From: Bedellia somnulentella
Taxonomy: Eukaryota; Arthropoda; Insecta; Lepidoptera; Bedelliidae
Length of the DNA stretch: 64,000 bases
Direction: 5' to 3'
Assembly: GCA_963576735.1 (NCBI GenBank)
Contig: OY755170.1
Coordinates: 27,822,875 to 27,886,874 of the forward strand
Below, piece after piece: positions 11,033 to 22,303 of this stretch. The notes beneath the pieces were generated by a model. It was not told where the DNA came from. It worked only from the letters and a program-made list of their open reading frames with translations, and did no database searches. Position 1 is the first letter of the stretch; each line of letters starts with the position of its first letter. The translations under genes and the position numbers were made by a program.

Positions 11033-11258
11033 TGTACGGGTTTTGTACAGCTTTCGTGATAGGTATGATAAGTAAATGATAATATATTTAAGGTATAAAA
11101 AAATGTTTATTTTAAAATGATACGAAATAATGATTAATGTAATATGATATTATGAGCGCGCGCGATTGTCTTGATGAACCGATACGAACTGAATTATAAA
11201 GTAAATTAAACTATAACTAAATTGCTTGCCTCAGCAAAATGTACGGAAAGCCCGTACA
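11033..11258 (-). repeat. putative 5' LTR of the BEL/Pao element
   Basis: Read on the - strand, this 226-bp block begins TGTACGGG and ends CCCGTACA, a perfect 8-bp inverted terminus with TG...CA ends. It lies about 250 bp upstream of the gag start, where the 5' LTR belongs. The partner 3' LTR is outside the window, so the boundaries cannot be confirmed by comparison and the target duplication cannot be checked. Confidence 0.6.
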
Positions 11259-12432
11259 TGCATATTTTTAGGTTATGCTATTAAAAAATTGCTCAAAATA
11301 ACTAAAGAAAACGCTAGTAATCTAGTTTAACGTAATTAACATTTGAATCACTTTTTTTCTGATCGCGCAATGTATTTATTATGTATTTATCTGTAGAAAA
11401 ACATTAAAAAACTCACTCACTTGTGGAAAGTCAATCCTTCGATGTGTTTTTCGCTGCGGCTTCCGCAGCCAAGCACGCTACACCCAACCATACCTCACTA
11501 ATTAATAAGTTTGACTAATGGAGTCTCTTTTATCACAATAACAATATACAAATGAATAAAATCTTTCTCAAAATCAAAAGAAAACCAAAATCGCTCACAA
11601 GTCGACGCTTTGTTTGTCAGGCTTTAAAAGCGTGACATCAATAAAACGGGTTACGCGATAGAGATGACAATAAAGATTTTGTGTCTCTTTTTAACATATA
11701 AGAACTTAAATAAGGGCTTCTCTTTTTAAAAAGGATGACGTAACATCGCTCTATCTATAGTGTTCATAATCAAAGGATACTTATTTAAAAGAAAAACAGG
11801 CCAGCTATCTCATATGTGTGATGGGCAGGATCAGTCACCTATCCTTAAAAACTGGAAACATAAAGTTTGTTTATACAATAGAGAAAAAGGTTCAAATGTA
11901 TCAGAACGTGTATATGATTTAAGATGGTGTATTTCTTTCAATGCATATATGGAAAATAATATTATTATAGAGGAGCTTAGTTCATTTAAAAATAATTTCA
12001 TGGTGAATGAAATTTATTTTAAAGAATAAAGATGATTTAAATAACAATCTTTCTATTTATTTGTGTGTTGTATTAAAATGACAACCCTATCTCACAAATG
12101 CCACGGTTTCGCTAGTTCGCTGCGGGGTATGATAATAATACATAGTTCATAATTCTCTGTGTTATTCTACGACAAATACTGAAGCAAATAATTGCGATTT
12201 CCTTCTTTTAATTTCACACCCATACTTACTTTAAGTCTTCTATTTTAAATTTGTGATCATTAAATTTGATTTTGAAGTTGGTGGTACGAGATTAAAAAAA
12301 ACAAATTGATAAGATAAAATGATATTCATTAAGATATATTGTAAAAGTAGTAGAGCCGTAAGCCTTCTCAAATCAAAGTTTTCACCCAATATTTGTTGAT
12401 GAGCAATAGTGTAACGGATGGTGTATCGGCAG
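11259..12432. other. AT-rich intronic sequence upstream of INPP4 exon
   Basis: No conserved coding segment is seen. An 89-codon frame at 11760-12029 lacks an ATG at its start, has no recognisable motif, and is best read as chance. A CGCTGCGG/CCGCAG short inverted pair lies near 11453-11470. The region is probably INPP4 intron between the BEL element and the exon at 12433. Confidence 0.5.
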
Positions 12433-12555
12433 CGTCCCCGCGCTGTCCGCCGCTGCAGGAGGTGGTGGAGGCGCTGCGGCGGGCCGTGGCGCGCCCGGCC
12501 GTCAAGCCCGTGCCCGTGCTGCAGCTGGCCGCCACCGCCGTGCGCCTCATGAACG
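12433..12555 (+). CDS. INPP4: INPP4 inositol polyphosphate 4-phosphatase, exon before the active-site exon
   Basis: The exon encodes about 41 residues ending LQLAATAVRLMNG. The pattern (helical LQEVVEALRR ... VLQLAA ... RLMNG) matches the segment just upstream of the active site in INPP4A/B, where a helix ends in RLNG before RFTSCKSAKDR. The donor is AACG|GTACGC at 12555/12556 and leaves one base, which the next exon completes to Gly. The likely acceptor is the CAG at 12430-12432; a second CAG at 12456-12458 is possible. Exon GC content is very high compared with its flanks. Family role: removes the 4-phosphate of PI(3,4)P2, ending class I PI3K signals on membranes. Earlier exons are not visible in this window. 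Confidence 0.75.
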
Positions 12556-12557
12556 GT

Positions 12558-12690
12558 ACGCCCTACACACCCTATACGCTCTACACGCCCTACACACCCT
12601 ATACGCTTTAAACGCCCTACACACCCTATATGCCCTACACGCCCTACATGCCCTGCACACCCTACATGCTTTATACGCCCTACACGCCCT
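12558..12690. repeat. minisatellite directly behind the INPP4 splice donor
   Basis: A degenerate tandem array built on CGCCCTACACACCCTATA-like units starts within three bases of the donor of the exon ending at 12555. Open frames across it on both strands (TPYTPYTL or RACRAYRVC type) are repeat artefacts. Confidence 0.85.
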
Positions 12691-12779
12691 GGTGTTACTC
12701 ATTTGTGACTTGGACATTTTCTTTTTGAGTAGCACTTCTATAAATATGATTACGAGCATGCCAAATTTCATTTAGTTTA

Positions 12780-13012
12780 AAGGTGCCATGAATGTTGAAA
12801 AAGGCAGGCGTCCGAAGCATGAAGAATAAAAGAGCACGTATGGAAAGATTGATGGATGTAAACGAAGCATCCGCAATCATGACAATAAAATGGTTTCAAT
12901 GGTTTCAATGGTTTCAAGCTAGAGAGGTATGCAAGGATCTAACAAGGTGGTAATCAATAGTTTCTGCCTACCCCAATAAGAAACAATGGCGTGAGTATAT
13001 GTATGTAAATAT
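12780..13012 (+). mobile_element. LINE 3' fragment (family L-tatg)
   Basis: The sequence matches the 3' end of the RT-coding LINE at 63090-63835: AAGGCAGGCGTCCGAAGCATGAAGAATAAA-like coding remnants, then a CTGCCTACCCCAATAAGAAA block and the tail GTGAGTATATGTATGTA. It contains a small GGTTTCAAT triplication (12891-12917). Confidence 0.7.
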
Positions 13013-13148
13013 AAAATAATCTAATGATTTAAATTTCAATGATATTGTTCATACGTTTAATCGATGTGTAAATAAATTACATAAATAGACCAACTTTGCT
13101 GATCACTGACGGTACATGTTTGGTAATCTGGCGTTGATGGTTGCGCAG

Positions 13149-13284
13149 GTATGAGGTTCACGTCGTGCAAGAGCGCCAAGGACCGCACGGGCATGGCGGC
13201 CACGCTGGAGCAGGTGCGGCTGCTCACCTCCGAGTACCACCTCGCCGACACCGCCACGCAGCACGCACTCGACGCGCTGAGGAG
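13149..13284 (+). CDS. INPP4: INPP4 active-site exon (C-x5-R)
   Basis: The exon encodes about 45 residues and begins with the Gly codon completed from the previous exon. It contains RFTSCKSAKDRTGMAATLEQ; the Cys codon is at 13166-13168 and the Arg at 13184-13186. CKSAKDR is the dual-specificity phosphatase signature specific to type I/II inositol polyphosphate 4-phosphatases, with Cys as the nucleophile and Arg binding phosphate. The following helix (YHLADTATQHALDALRR) aligns with the C-terminal region of INPP4A/B. The acceptor is TTGCGCAG; the donor is GAGGAG|GTAGCT. The last roughly 40 residues of the family (the RRENT...KNVG...RKYAFN region) were not found downstream. The two exons together make this assignment firm. 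Confidence 0.92.
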
Positions 13285-13329
13285 GTAGCTGCACCTTCTA
13301 TACCTTTCATTCATTCGTTCAATCATTCA

Positions 13330-13520
13330 TTCATATACTCACGCATGGCTATAAATCTCAAAAAGCTTAAAACTCCTCAGCGAGCGACATTTGGATGTTG
13401 ATAGCGATGGAAGAAATAAAGTATCTTTGTTGATGGGTCTCCAACCGCATCGCCCAAAAACAACTTATAAAAGCCCCATACCCCTAGTAGTGACATTCTA
13501 AGCGGGCAGCACATGGCAAC
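13330..13520 (-). mobile_element. SINE copy (family S-tatg), degenerate
   Basis: On the + strand it reads CATATACTCACGCATGGCTATAAATC, then the GGGTCTCCAACCGCATCGCCC core and the GCGGGCAGCACATG end. The same layout recurs at ten places in this window. In sense (- strand) the tail is GTGAGTATATG. Confidence 0.7.
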
Positions 13521-14377
13521 GTTTCATATCACTAGAATTTGTGTTAGCAACGCTCGTCTTTCCAGCCGGGATGGGTTCTAAGCCCAAGCTGTATTCTAGC
13601 TGAAGAGTTTTAATGTTTTAAACTAGTAAACTATTACGAAAAACTAACTGTGTTTACGCAAAGTGCACATGTATACCGGTGTAGTCGTACTGTGGATTCA
13701 CCAATCATAGAAATGGTTCCTTCCACATATCGATAGACTGAAAAGCATAATAATTAGACCTCAATAACGGTAGCGCAGCCTTTCTGTCATTTAAGTATCG
13801 TTAAAAACATGTATTGCGTTAACTGCGGGCATTTTTTCAGATCCCTAGCATAGATTTAACAAAAAGAAAAATCGCTTGGGGTGCATGCTATTTACCTATA
13901 ATTATTTATTTTATTGCTATAAAATTAATGCCCGGCGTCATATTCATAAAAGCTAACATATTCCTCCCTCCTTACATTTGATCCGTCCGGTCGAGGAGTT
14001 GTGATTACAATCCTAAAACTAATTACAGTTTTAGAATGAACTAATTCTCAACCTTGTTTGTAAACCAGAAGGAATAATTATTAACTTAGGGGCATAAAAT
14101 ATACCGGTGTGAAGTTAGCGGCCGATTTCAGCGGCCGATTATAACCCGACCAAATTAGGAAGTTTTTTTTAAATTAACATAAAAATGGTAATAAACGTTC
14201 TAAAATCAATGTTTTTGAAATATTAAACTAAATCTGAGGCTTTCAGTCACCAAGAAAAGGCTTTTCCGCAAGAAAAAAGACGTAACGGCGGATTCCAATG
14301 TAATTATTAAAAAATCAACTTGCTCCAATAACCACTTCACGATTCTCAACTAGATGCGATAACATTTTAAAACTAGG
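13521..14377. other. non-coding region between INPP4 exon and satellite
   Basis: No exon, RNA gene or recognised repeat was seen. A GCGGCCGATT motif occurs twice close together (14119-14139). The expected downstream INPP4 exon is not here. Confidence 0.5.
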
Positions 14378-17300
14378 TTTATTTGATGGCCTATCATATA
14401 GGCTTTTAAAAAAAGCTATGCTGATCAATTGTATTGCCGATCTTCATATAGCCAAAGAGCTATGAACGCAGTAGAGCGGAAATTTGACCCAATTTCTTCT
14501 ATCAACAATATTCGATCGCCTCTCACAACTAAACGAGTCCCGGTAACACTTTGACACTAAGTTCATTGGATAGCCTAGACTATAGGCTTTAGAGAAAAAC
14601 TATACTCATTAATAGTATTGCCGTCCATCATATAGCCAGAGAGGCATGAATGCAGTGAGGCGAAGATTTGTTGAATTTCTTCGATCAACAATATTCGATC
14701 GCCTCTCACAACTAAACGAGTCCCGGTAACACTTTGACACTAGGTTCATTGGATAGCCTAGACTATAGGCTTAACAGAAAGACAATGCTTGTCAATAGTA
14801 TTGCCGTCCTTCATACGGCCAGAGAGGCATGAATACAGTGAGGCGAAGATTTGTTGATATTTTTCTATCAACAATATTCGATCGCCTCTCACAACTAAAC
14901 GAGTCCCGGTAAAACTTTGACACTAGTATCATTGGATAGCCTAGACTATAGGCTTTAGAGAAAAACTATACTCATTAATAGTATTGCCGTCCTTCATATA
15001 ATCAGAGAGGCATGAATGCAGTGAGGCGAAGATTTGTTGAATTTCTTCTATCAACAATATTTGATCGCCTTTCACAACTAAACGAGTCCCGGTAACACTT
15101 TGTCACTAGGTTCATTGGATAGCCTAGACTATAGGCTTTAGAGAAAAACTATATTCATTAATAGTATTGCCGTCCTTCATATAGCCAGAGAGGCATGAAT
15201 GCAGTGAGGCGAAGATTTGTTAAATTTCTTCTATCAATAATATTCGATCGCCTCTCACAACTATACGAGTCCCGGTAACACTTTGACACTAGGTTCATTG
15301 GATAGCCTAGACTATGGGCTTAACAGAAAGACAATGCTTGTCAATAGTATTGCCGTCCTTCATACAGCCAGAGAGGCATGAATACAGTGAGGCGAAGATT
15401 TGTTGATATTTTTCTATCAACAATATTCGATCGCCTCTCACAACTAAACGAGTCCCGGTAACACTTTGACACTAGTATCATTGGATAGCCTAGACTATAG
15501 GCTTTAGAGAAAAACTATACTCATTAATAGTATTGCCGTCCTTCATATAATCAGAGAGGCATGAATGCAGTGAGGCGAAGATTTGTTGAATTTCTTCTAT
15601 CAACAATATTCGATCGCCTCTCACAACTAAACGAGTCCCGGTAACACTTTGACACTAGGTTCATTGGATAGCCTATACTATAGGCTTAACAGAAAAACTA
15701 TGTTCATTAATAGTATTGCCGTCCTTCATATAGCCAGAGAGGCATGAATGCAGTGAGGTGAAGATTTGTTGAATTTCTTCTATCAACAATATTCGATCGC
15801 CTCTCACAACTAAACGAGTCCCGGTAACACTTGGACACTAATATCATTGGATAGCCTAGACTATAGGCTTTAGAGAAAAACTATACTCATTAATAGTATT
15901 GCCGTCCTTCATACAGCCAGAGAGGCATGAATACAGTGAGGCGAAGATTTGTTGATATTTTTCTATCAACAATATTCGATCGCTTCTCACAACTAAACGA
16001 GTCCCGGTAACACTTTAACACTAAGTTCATTGGATAGCATAGACTATAGGCTTTAGAGAAAAACTATATTCATTAATAGTATTGCCGTCCATCATATAGC
16101 CAGAGAGGCATGAATGCACTGAGGCGAAGATTTGTTGAATTTCTTCGATAAACAATATTCGATCGCCTCTCACAACTAAACGAGTCCCGGTAACACTTTA
16201 ACACTAGGTTCATTAGATAGCCTAGACTATAGGCTTTAGAGAAAAACTATACTCATTAATAGTATTGCCGTCCATCATATAGCCAGAGAGGCATGAATGC
16301 AGTGAGGCGAAGATTTGTTAAATTTCTTCGATCAACAATATTCGATCGCCTCTCACAACTAAACGAGTCCCGGTAACACTTGGACACTAGTATCATTGGA
16401 TAGCCTAGACAATAGACTTTAGAGAAAAACTATACTCATTTATAGTATTGCCGTCCTTCATACAGCCAGAGAGGCATGAATACAGTGAGGCGAAGATTTG
16501 TTGATATTTTTCTATCAACAATATTCGATCGCCTCTCACAACTAAACGAGTCCCGGTAACACTTAAACACTAGGTTCATTAGATAGCCTAGACTATAGGC
16601 TTTAGAGAAAAACAATGCTCGTTAATAGTATTGCCGTCCATCATATAGCCAGAGAGGCATGAATGCAGTGAGGCGATGATTTGTTGAATTTCTTCTATCA
16701 ACAAAATTCGATCGCCTCTCACAACTAAACGAGTCCCGGTAACACTTTCACACTAGTATCATTGGATAGCCTAGACTATAGGCTTTAGAGAAAAACTATA
16801 TTCATTAATAGTATTGCCGTCCATCATATAGCCAGAGAGGCATGAATGCAGTGAGGCGAAGATTTGTTGAATTTCTTCGATCAACAATATTCGATCGCCT
16901 CTCACAACTAAACGAGTCCCGGTAACACTTTGACACTAGGTTCATTGGATAGCCTAGACTATAGGCTTAACAGAAAGACAATGCTTGTCAATAGTATTGC
17001 CGTCCTTCATACGGCCAGAGAGGCATGAATACAGTGAGGCGAAGATTTGTTGATATTTTTCTATCAACAATATTCGATCGCCTCTCACAACTAAACGAGT
17101 CCCGGTTAAACTTTGACACTAGTATCATTGGATAGCCTAGACTATAGGCTTGAGAGAAAAACTATACTCATTAATAGTTTTGCCGTCCTTCATATAGCCA
17201 GAGAGGCATGAATGCAGTGAGGCGATGATTTGTTGAATTTCTTCTATCAACAAAATTCGATCGCCTCTCACAACTAAACGAGTCCCGGTAACACTTTCAC

Positions 17301-20300
17301 ACTAGTATCATTGGATAGCCTAGATTATAGGCTTTAGAGAAAAACTATATTCATTAATAGTATTGCCGTCCTTCATATAGCCAGAGAGGCATGAATGCAG
17401 TGAGGCGAAGATTTGTTAAATTTCTTCTATCAATAATATTCGATCGCCTCTCACAACTATACGAGTCCCGGTAACACTTTGACACTAGGTTCATTGGATA
17501 GCCTAGACTATAGGCTTTAGAGAAAAACTATACTCATTAATAGTATTGCCGTCCTTCATATAATCAGAGAGGCATGAATGCAGTGAGGCGAAGATTTGTT
17601 GAATTTCTTCTATCAACAATATTCGATCGCCTCTCACAACTAAACGAGTCCCGGTAACACTTTGACACTAGGTTCATTGGATAGCCTATACTATAGGCCT
17701 AACAGAAAAACTATGTTCATTAATAGTATTGCCGTCCTTCATATAGCCAGAGAGGCATGAATGCAGTGAGGCGAAGATTTGTTGAATTTCTTCTATCAAC
17801 AATATTCGATCGCCTCTCACAACTAAACGAGTCCCGGTAACACTTGGACACTAATATCATTGGATAGCCTAGACTATAGGCTTTAGAGAAAAACTATACT
17901 CATTAATAGTATTGCCGTCCTTCATACAGCCAGAGAGGCATGAATACAGTGAGGCGAAGATTTGTTGATATTTTTCTATCAACAATATTCGATCGCCTCT
18001 CACAACTAAACGAGTCCCGGTAACACTTTAACACTAGGTTCATTGGATAGCATAGACTATAGGCTTTAGAGAAAAACTATATTCATTAATAGTATTGCCG
18101 TCCATCATATAGCCAGAGAGGCATGAATGCACTGAGGCGAAGATTTGTTGAATTTCTTCGATCAACAATATTCGATCGCCTCTCACAACTAAACGAGTCC
18201 CGGTAACACTTTGACACTAGTATCATTGGATAGCCTAGACTATAGGCTTTAGAGAAAAACTATACTCATTAATAGTATTGCCGTCCTTCATATAATCAGA
18301 GAGGCATGAATGCAGTGAGGCGAAGATTTGTTGAATTTCTTCTATCAACAATATTCGATCGCCTCTCACAACTAAACGAGTCCCGGTAACACTTTGACAC
18401 TAGGTTCATTGGATAGCCTATACTATAGGCCTAACAGAAAAACTATGTTCATTAATAGTATTGCCGTCCTTCATATAGCCAGAGAGGCATGAATGCAGTG
18501 AGGCGAAGATTTGTTGATATTTTTCTATCAACAATATTCGATCGCCTCTCACAACTAAACGAGTCCCGGTAACACTTTGACACTAGTATCATTGGATAGC
18601 CTAGACTATAGGCTTTAGAGAAAAACTATACTCATTAATAGTATTGCCGTCCTTCATATAATCAGAGAGGCATGAATGCAGTGAGGCGAAGATTTGTTGA
18701 ATTTCTTCTATCAACAATATTCGATCGCCTCTCACAACTAAACGAGTCCCGGTAACACTTTGACACTAGGTTCATTGGATAGCCTATACTATAGGCCTAA
18801 CAGAAAAACTATGTTCATTAATAGTATTGCCGTCCTTCATATAGCCAGAGAGGCATGAATGCAGTGAGGCGAAGATTTGTTGAATTTCTTCTATCAACAA
18901 TATTCGATCGCCTCTCACAACTAAACGAGTCCCGGTAACACTTGGACACTAATATCATTGGATAGCCTAGACTATAGGCTTTAGAGAAAAACTATACTCA
19001 TTAATAGTATTGCCGTCCTTCATACAGCCAGAGAGGCATGAATACAGTGAGGCGAAGATTTGTTGATATTTTTCTATCAACAATATTCGATCGCCTCTGA
19101 CAACTAAACGAGTCCCGGTAACACTTGGACACTAGTATCATTGGATAGCCTAGACAATAGACTTTAGAGAAAAACTATACTCATTAATAGTTTTGCCGTC
19201 CTTCATATAGCCAGAGAGGCATGAATGCAGTGAGGCGATGATTTGTTGAATTTCTTCTATCAACAAAATTCGATCGCCTCTCACAACTAAACGAGTCCCG
19301 GTAACACTTTCACACTAGTATCATTGGATAGCCTATACTATAGGCCTAACAGAAAAACTATGTTCATTAATAGTATTGCCGTCCTTCATATAGCCAGAGA
19401 GGCATGAATGCAGTGAGGCGAAGATTTGTTGAATTTCTTCTATCAACAATATTCGATCGCCTCTCACAACTAAACGAGTCCCGGTAACACTTTCACACTA
19501 GTATCATTGGATAGCCTAGACTATGGGCTTTAGAGAAAAACTAAACTCATTAATAGTATTGCCGTCCATCATATAGCCAGAGAGGCATGAATGCAGTGAG
19601 GCGAAGATTTGTTGAATTTCTTCGATCAACAATATTCGATCGCCTCTCACAACTAAACGAGTCCCGGTAACACTTTGACACTAGGTTCATTGGATAGCCT
19701 AGACTATAGGCTTAACAGAAAGACAATGCTTGTCAATAGTATTGCCGTCCTTCATACGGCCAGAGAGGCATGAATACAGTGAGGCGAAGATTTGTTGATA
19801 TTTTTCTATCAACAATATTCGATCGCCTCTCACAACTAAACGAGTCCCGGTAAAACTTTGACACTAGTATCATTGGATAGCCTAGACTATAGGCTTTAGA
19901 GAAAAACTATACTCATTAATAGTATTGCCGTCCTTCATATAATCAGAGAGGCATGAATGCAGTGAGGCGAAGATTTGTTGAATTTCTTCTATCAACAATA
20001 TTCGATCGCCTCTCACAACTAAACGAGTCCCGGTAACACTTTGTCACTAGGTTCATTGGATAGCCTAGACTATAGGCTTTAGAGAAAAACTATATTCATT
20101 AATAGTATTGCCGTCCTTCATATAGCCAGAGAGGCATGAATGCAGTGAGGCGAAGATTTGTTAAATTTCTTCGATCAACAATATTCGATCGCCTCTCACA
20201 ACTAAACGAGTCCCGGTAACACTTGGACACTAGTATCATTGGATAGCCTAGACTATAGACTTTAGAGAAAAACTATACTCATTAATAGTATTGCCGTCCT

Positions 20301-21085
20301 TCATACAGCCAGAGAGGCATGAATACAGTGAGGCGAAGATTTGTTGATATTTTTCTATCAACAATATTCGATCGCCTCTCACAACTAAACGAGTCCCGGT
20401 AACACTTTAACACTAGGTTCATTAGATAGCCTAGACTATAGGCTTTAGAGAAAAACAATGCTCGTTAATAGTATTGCCGTCCATCATATAGCCAGAGAGG
20501 CATGAATGCAGTGAGGCGATGATTTGTTGAATTTCTTCTATCAACAATATTCGATCGCCTCTCACAACTAAACAAGTCCCGGTAACACTTTCACACTAGT
20601 ATCATTGGATAGCCTAGACTATAGGCTTTAGAGAAAAACTATACTCATTAATAGTATTGCCGTCCATCATATAGCCAGAGAGGCATGAATGCAGTGAGGC
20701 GAAGATTTGTTGAATTTCTTCGATCAACAATATTCGATCGCCTCTGACAACTAAACGAGTCCCGGTAACACTTTCACTCTAGTATCATTGGATAGCCTAG
20801 ACTATAGGCTTCAGAGAAAAACTATACTCATTAATAGTATTGCCGTCCTTCATATAATCAGAGAGGCATGAATGCAGTGAGGCGATGATTTGTTGAATTT
20901 CTTCTATCAACAATATTCGATCGCCTCTCACAACTAAACGAGTCCCGGTAAAACTTTGACACTAGTATCATTGGATAGCCTAGACTATAGGCTTTAGAGA
21001 AAAACTATACTCATTAATAGTATTGCCGTCCATCATATAGCCAGAGAGGCATGAATGCAGTGAGGCGAAGATTTGTTGAATTTCT
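14378..21085. repeat. 183-bp satellite, ~37 tandem monomers
   Basis: The monomer contains fixed landmarks: AACGAGTCCCGGTAACACTT, ATTGGATAGCCTAGACTATAG, AGTATTGCCGTCC and GAGAGGCATGAAT. The CGG of the first landmark falls at 14541, 14724, 14907 and 15090, exactly 183 bp apart. Distant variants keep register: TTAACAGAAAG at 14771, 15320, 16967 and 19712 differ by exact multiples of 183, and the ATCAGAGAGG variant at 15001 and 20857 differs by exactly 32 x 183. Substitution variants are frequent and recur in blocks. The first monomer (14378-14560) is the most diverged and marks the left edge; the right edge is cut by the N gap. Each monomer includes a long imperfect hairpin (for example 14655-14709). 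No coding potential. Confidence 0.97.
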
Positions 21086-21285
21086 NNNNNNNNNNNNNNN
21101 NNNNNNNNNNNNNNNNNNNNNNNNNNNNNNNNNNNNNNNNNNNNNNNNNNNNNNNNNNNNNNNNNNNNNNNNNNNNNNNNNNNNNNNNNNNNNNNNNNNN
21201 NNNNNNNNNNNNNNNNNNNNNNNNNNNNNNNNNNNNNNNNNNNNNNNNNNNNNNNNNNNNNNNNNNNNNNNNNNNNNNNNNNNNN
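21086..21285. other. assembly gap of 200 N
   Basis: Exactly 200 N follow a monomer cut in mid-unit. A round number suggests a placeholder rather than a measured size. Satellite is not present on the right side of the gap. True length and contents are unknown. Confidence 0.99.
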
Positions 21286-21582
21286 CACTGACGAGAGAGC
21301 AAACGCCGCGCGTCGTCGTCCTCGTGCAACGAGTTTGGCTTTAGCGGTCATTAGGCTATGAAACGGCCAGCGCAATCTAACCCGACCCGGGACGAGAGTC
21401 CGCGAATCGCAGCGCGTACACTTGAGCTCTATCGATTTAAATAAAATATGGGAACGGATTACATGAACCCAACGCGGACATGACCGTGTCTGTAAAGCTA
21501 TAAATCTTCCCTCGTTATTCCCAGGAATAATTGTCTGGTGAGGATTTTTTCTTCTCATGTTATGTGATTGGTTTTTGTGATG
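21286..21582. other. unassigned sequence right of gap
   Basis: The stretch is moderately GC-rich at first (21290-21420). A - strand frame runs from 21558 into the N block, but no motif of the galactosyltransferase or any other family was recognised, and no satellite remains. Confidence 0.4.
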
Positions 21583-22110
21583 GACAATTTAGTTTAATTA
21601 TTTTAAACTAACGTTTGGTTTGGTCGCATAGAAAATCTTTTACATACATACATACATATACTCACGGCTATAATTCCCTAGATGGGGTAGCCAGAGCTTT
21701 GGAATGAGAAATTCCTCAGCCACTTTTGGATGTTGAGTGGGGAAAAGATGGTAATAAAAATGTTTTTGGTGACGGGTCTCCAACCACATCGCCCAAAAAA
21801 CACTTGAAAAGCCCCTATACCCTTAGTCGCCTCTTACGATCACCCACGGATAGAAATGGGGTAGTGTTATTCTAAGCCGGCACTACACAGCAAAATCTTT
21901 TATAAAGTAAAAATATGACCCAAAATTGTACAAACCATATCTTGAAAAAATGTGAATGTAAAGAGTTTCTTTGTTGCTTCTTCTCTTTACGAACACCTTC
22001 CGAAGCAACTGACTAATGATAAATTTAAAAAAATTGACGTTAATAAAATGTTAGTTGTCAACTAAATTTTAAAAAATAAACTTTTTGAATTTTTTACTTT
22101 TTACAGTAGA
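21583..22110 (+). repeat. second copy of the ~280-bp dispersed repeat, split by a SINE
   Basis: The two halves (21583-21642 and 21896-22110) match the reverse complement of 330-611, with the same order of landmarks. The intervening 21643-21895 is a SINE copy. Flanks are unrelated to the BEL element. Confidence 0.65.
21643..21895 (-). mobile_element. SINE copy (family S-tatg), near full length
   Basis: On the + strand it runs from CATACATACATATACTCACGG to TTATTCTAAGCCGGCACTACAC. It contains GGGGTAGCCAGAGC, CACTTTTGGATGTTGAG, CGGGTCTCCAACCACATCGCCC and CCTTAGTCGCCTCTTACGAT. It sits inside another repeat copy, so it is the younger insertion. Confidence 0.85.
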
Positions 22111-22303
22111 ATAACTAGAATAATAATTTAATTCAAATCAAGCGAATCAAGCAGGGTAGCCACAATTTTCAATAATGTTTGCTTTAACAAAATGTACTAC
22201 ACCGATGTGAACTTAAAGACGGACGGGTAAATTATAATTATAGTATGACGAAGTTTAATATATTCAGCAAGGGATAAAAATAAACGTAATATTGACGACT
22301 CAC

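Larger units (their letters stand above)
1..11258 (-). mobile_element. BEL/Pao LTR retroelement with envelope-like ORF, interrupted and degenerate, 3' end outside window
   Basis: On the - strand the order is LTR (11258-11033), leader, gag with protease, reverse transcriptase, RNase H, integrase, then an envelope-like frame that runs off the window at base 1. This order and the protein signatures (CCHC fingers, DPGSQ protease, YTDD reverse transcriptase, HHCC integrase) are those of BEL/Pao elements. The copy is dead as it stands. There is a frameshift near 8720, in-frame TAG codons at 8079-8081 and 7062-7064, a 4.4-kb copia element in the integrase region (1638-6014), and a ~280-bp dispersed repeat (330-611) in the envelope region. 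It lies on the opposite strand to the INPP4 exons, probably inside an INPP4 intron. Confidence 0.9.

Noticed and set aside
11760..12029. 89-codon + strand frame in the region before the INPP4 exon
   Set aside because: It starts without ATG, has no recognisable domain and lies in AT-rich intronic DNA; chance length is plausible.
12393..12880. Overlapping frames across the minisatellite at 12.55-12.69 kb (Tyr/Thr/Pro or Cys/Arg/Ala repeats)
   Set aside because: They follow from translating a tandem repeat; the true coding end is the splice donor at 12555/12556.
14771..19712. Strict trimeric (549-bp) higher-order satellite repeat
   Set aside because: One variant keeps a three-monomer period, but the ATCAGAGAGG variant occurs at spacings of 3, 11, 4, 2, 7 and 5 monomers, so a regular trimer is not supported.
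14378..21085. CRISPR array
   Set aside because: The units are 183-bp full tandem copies with no short direct repeats separated by unique spacers, and the context is an insect genome.
20980..21558. 192-codon - strand frame over the gap
   Set aside because: More than a third is N translated as X; the rest shows no family and includes satellite sequence.
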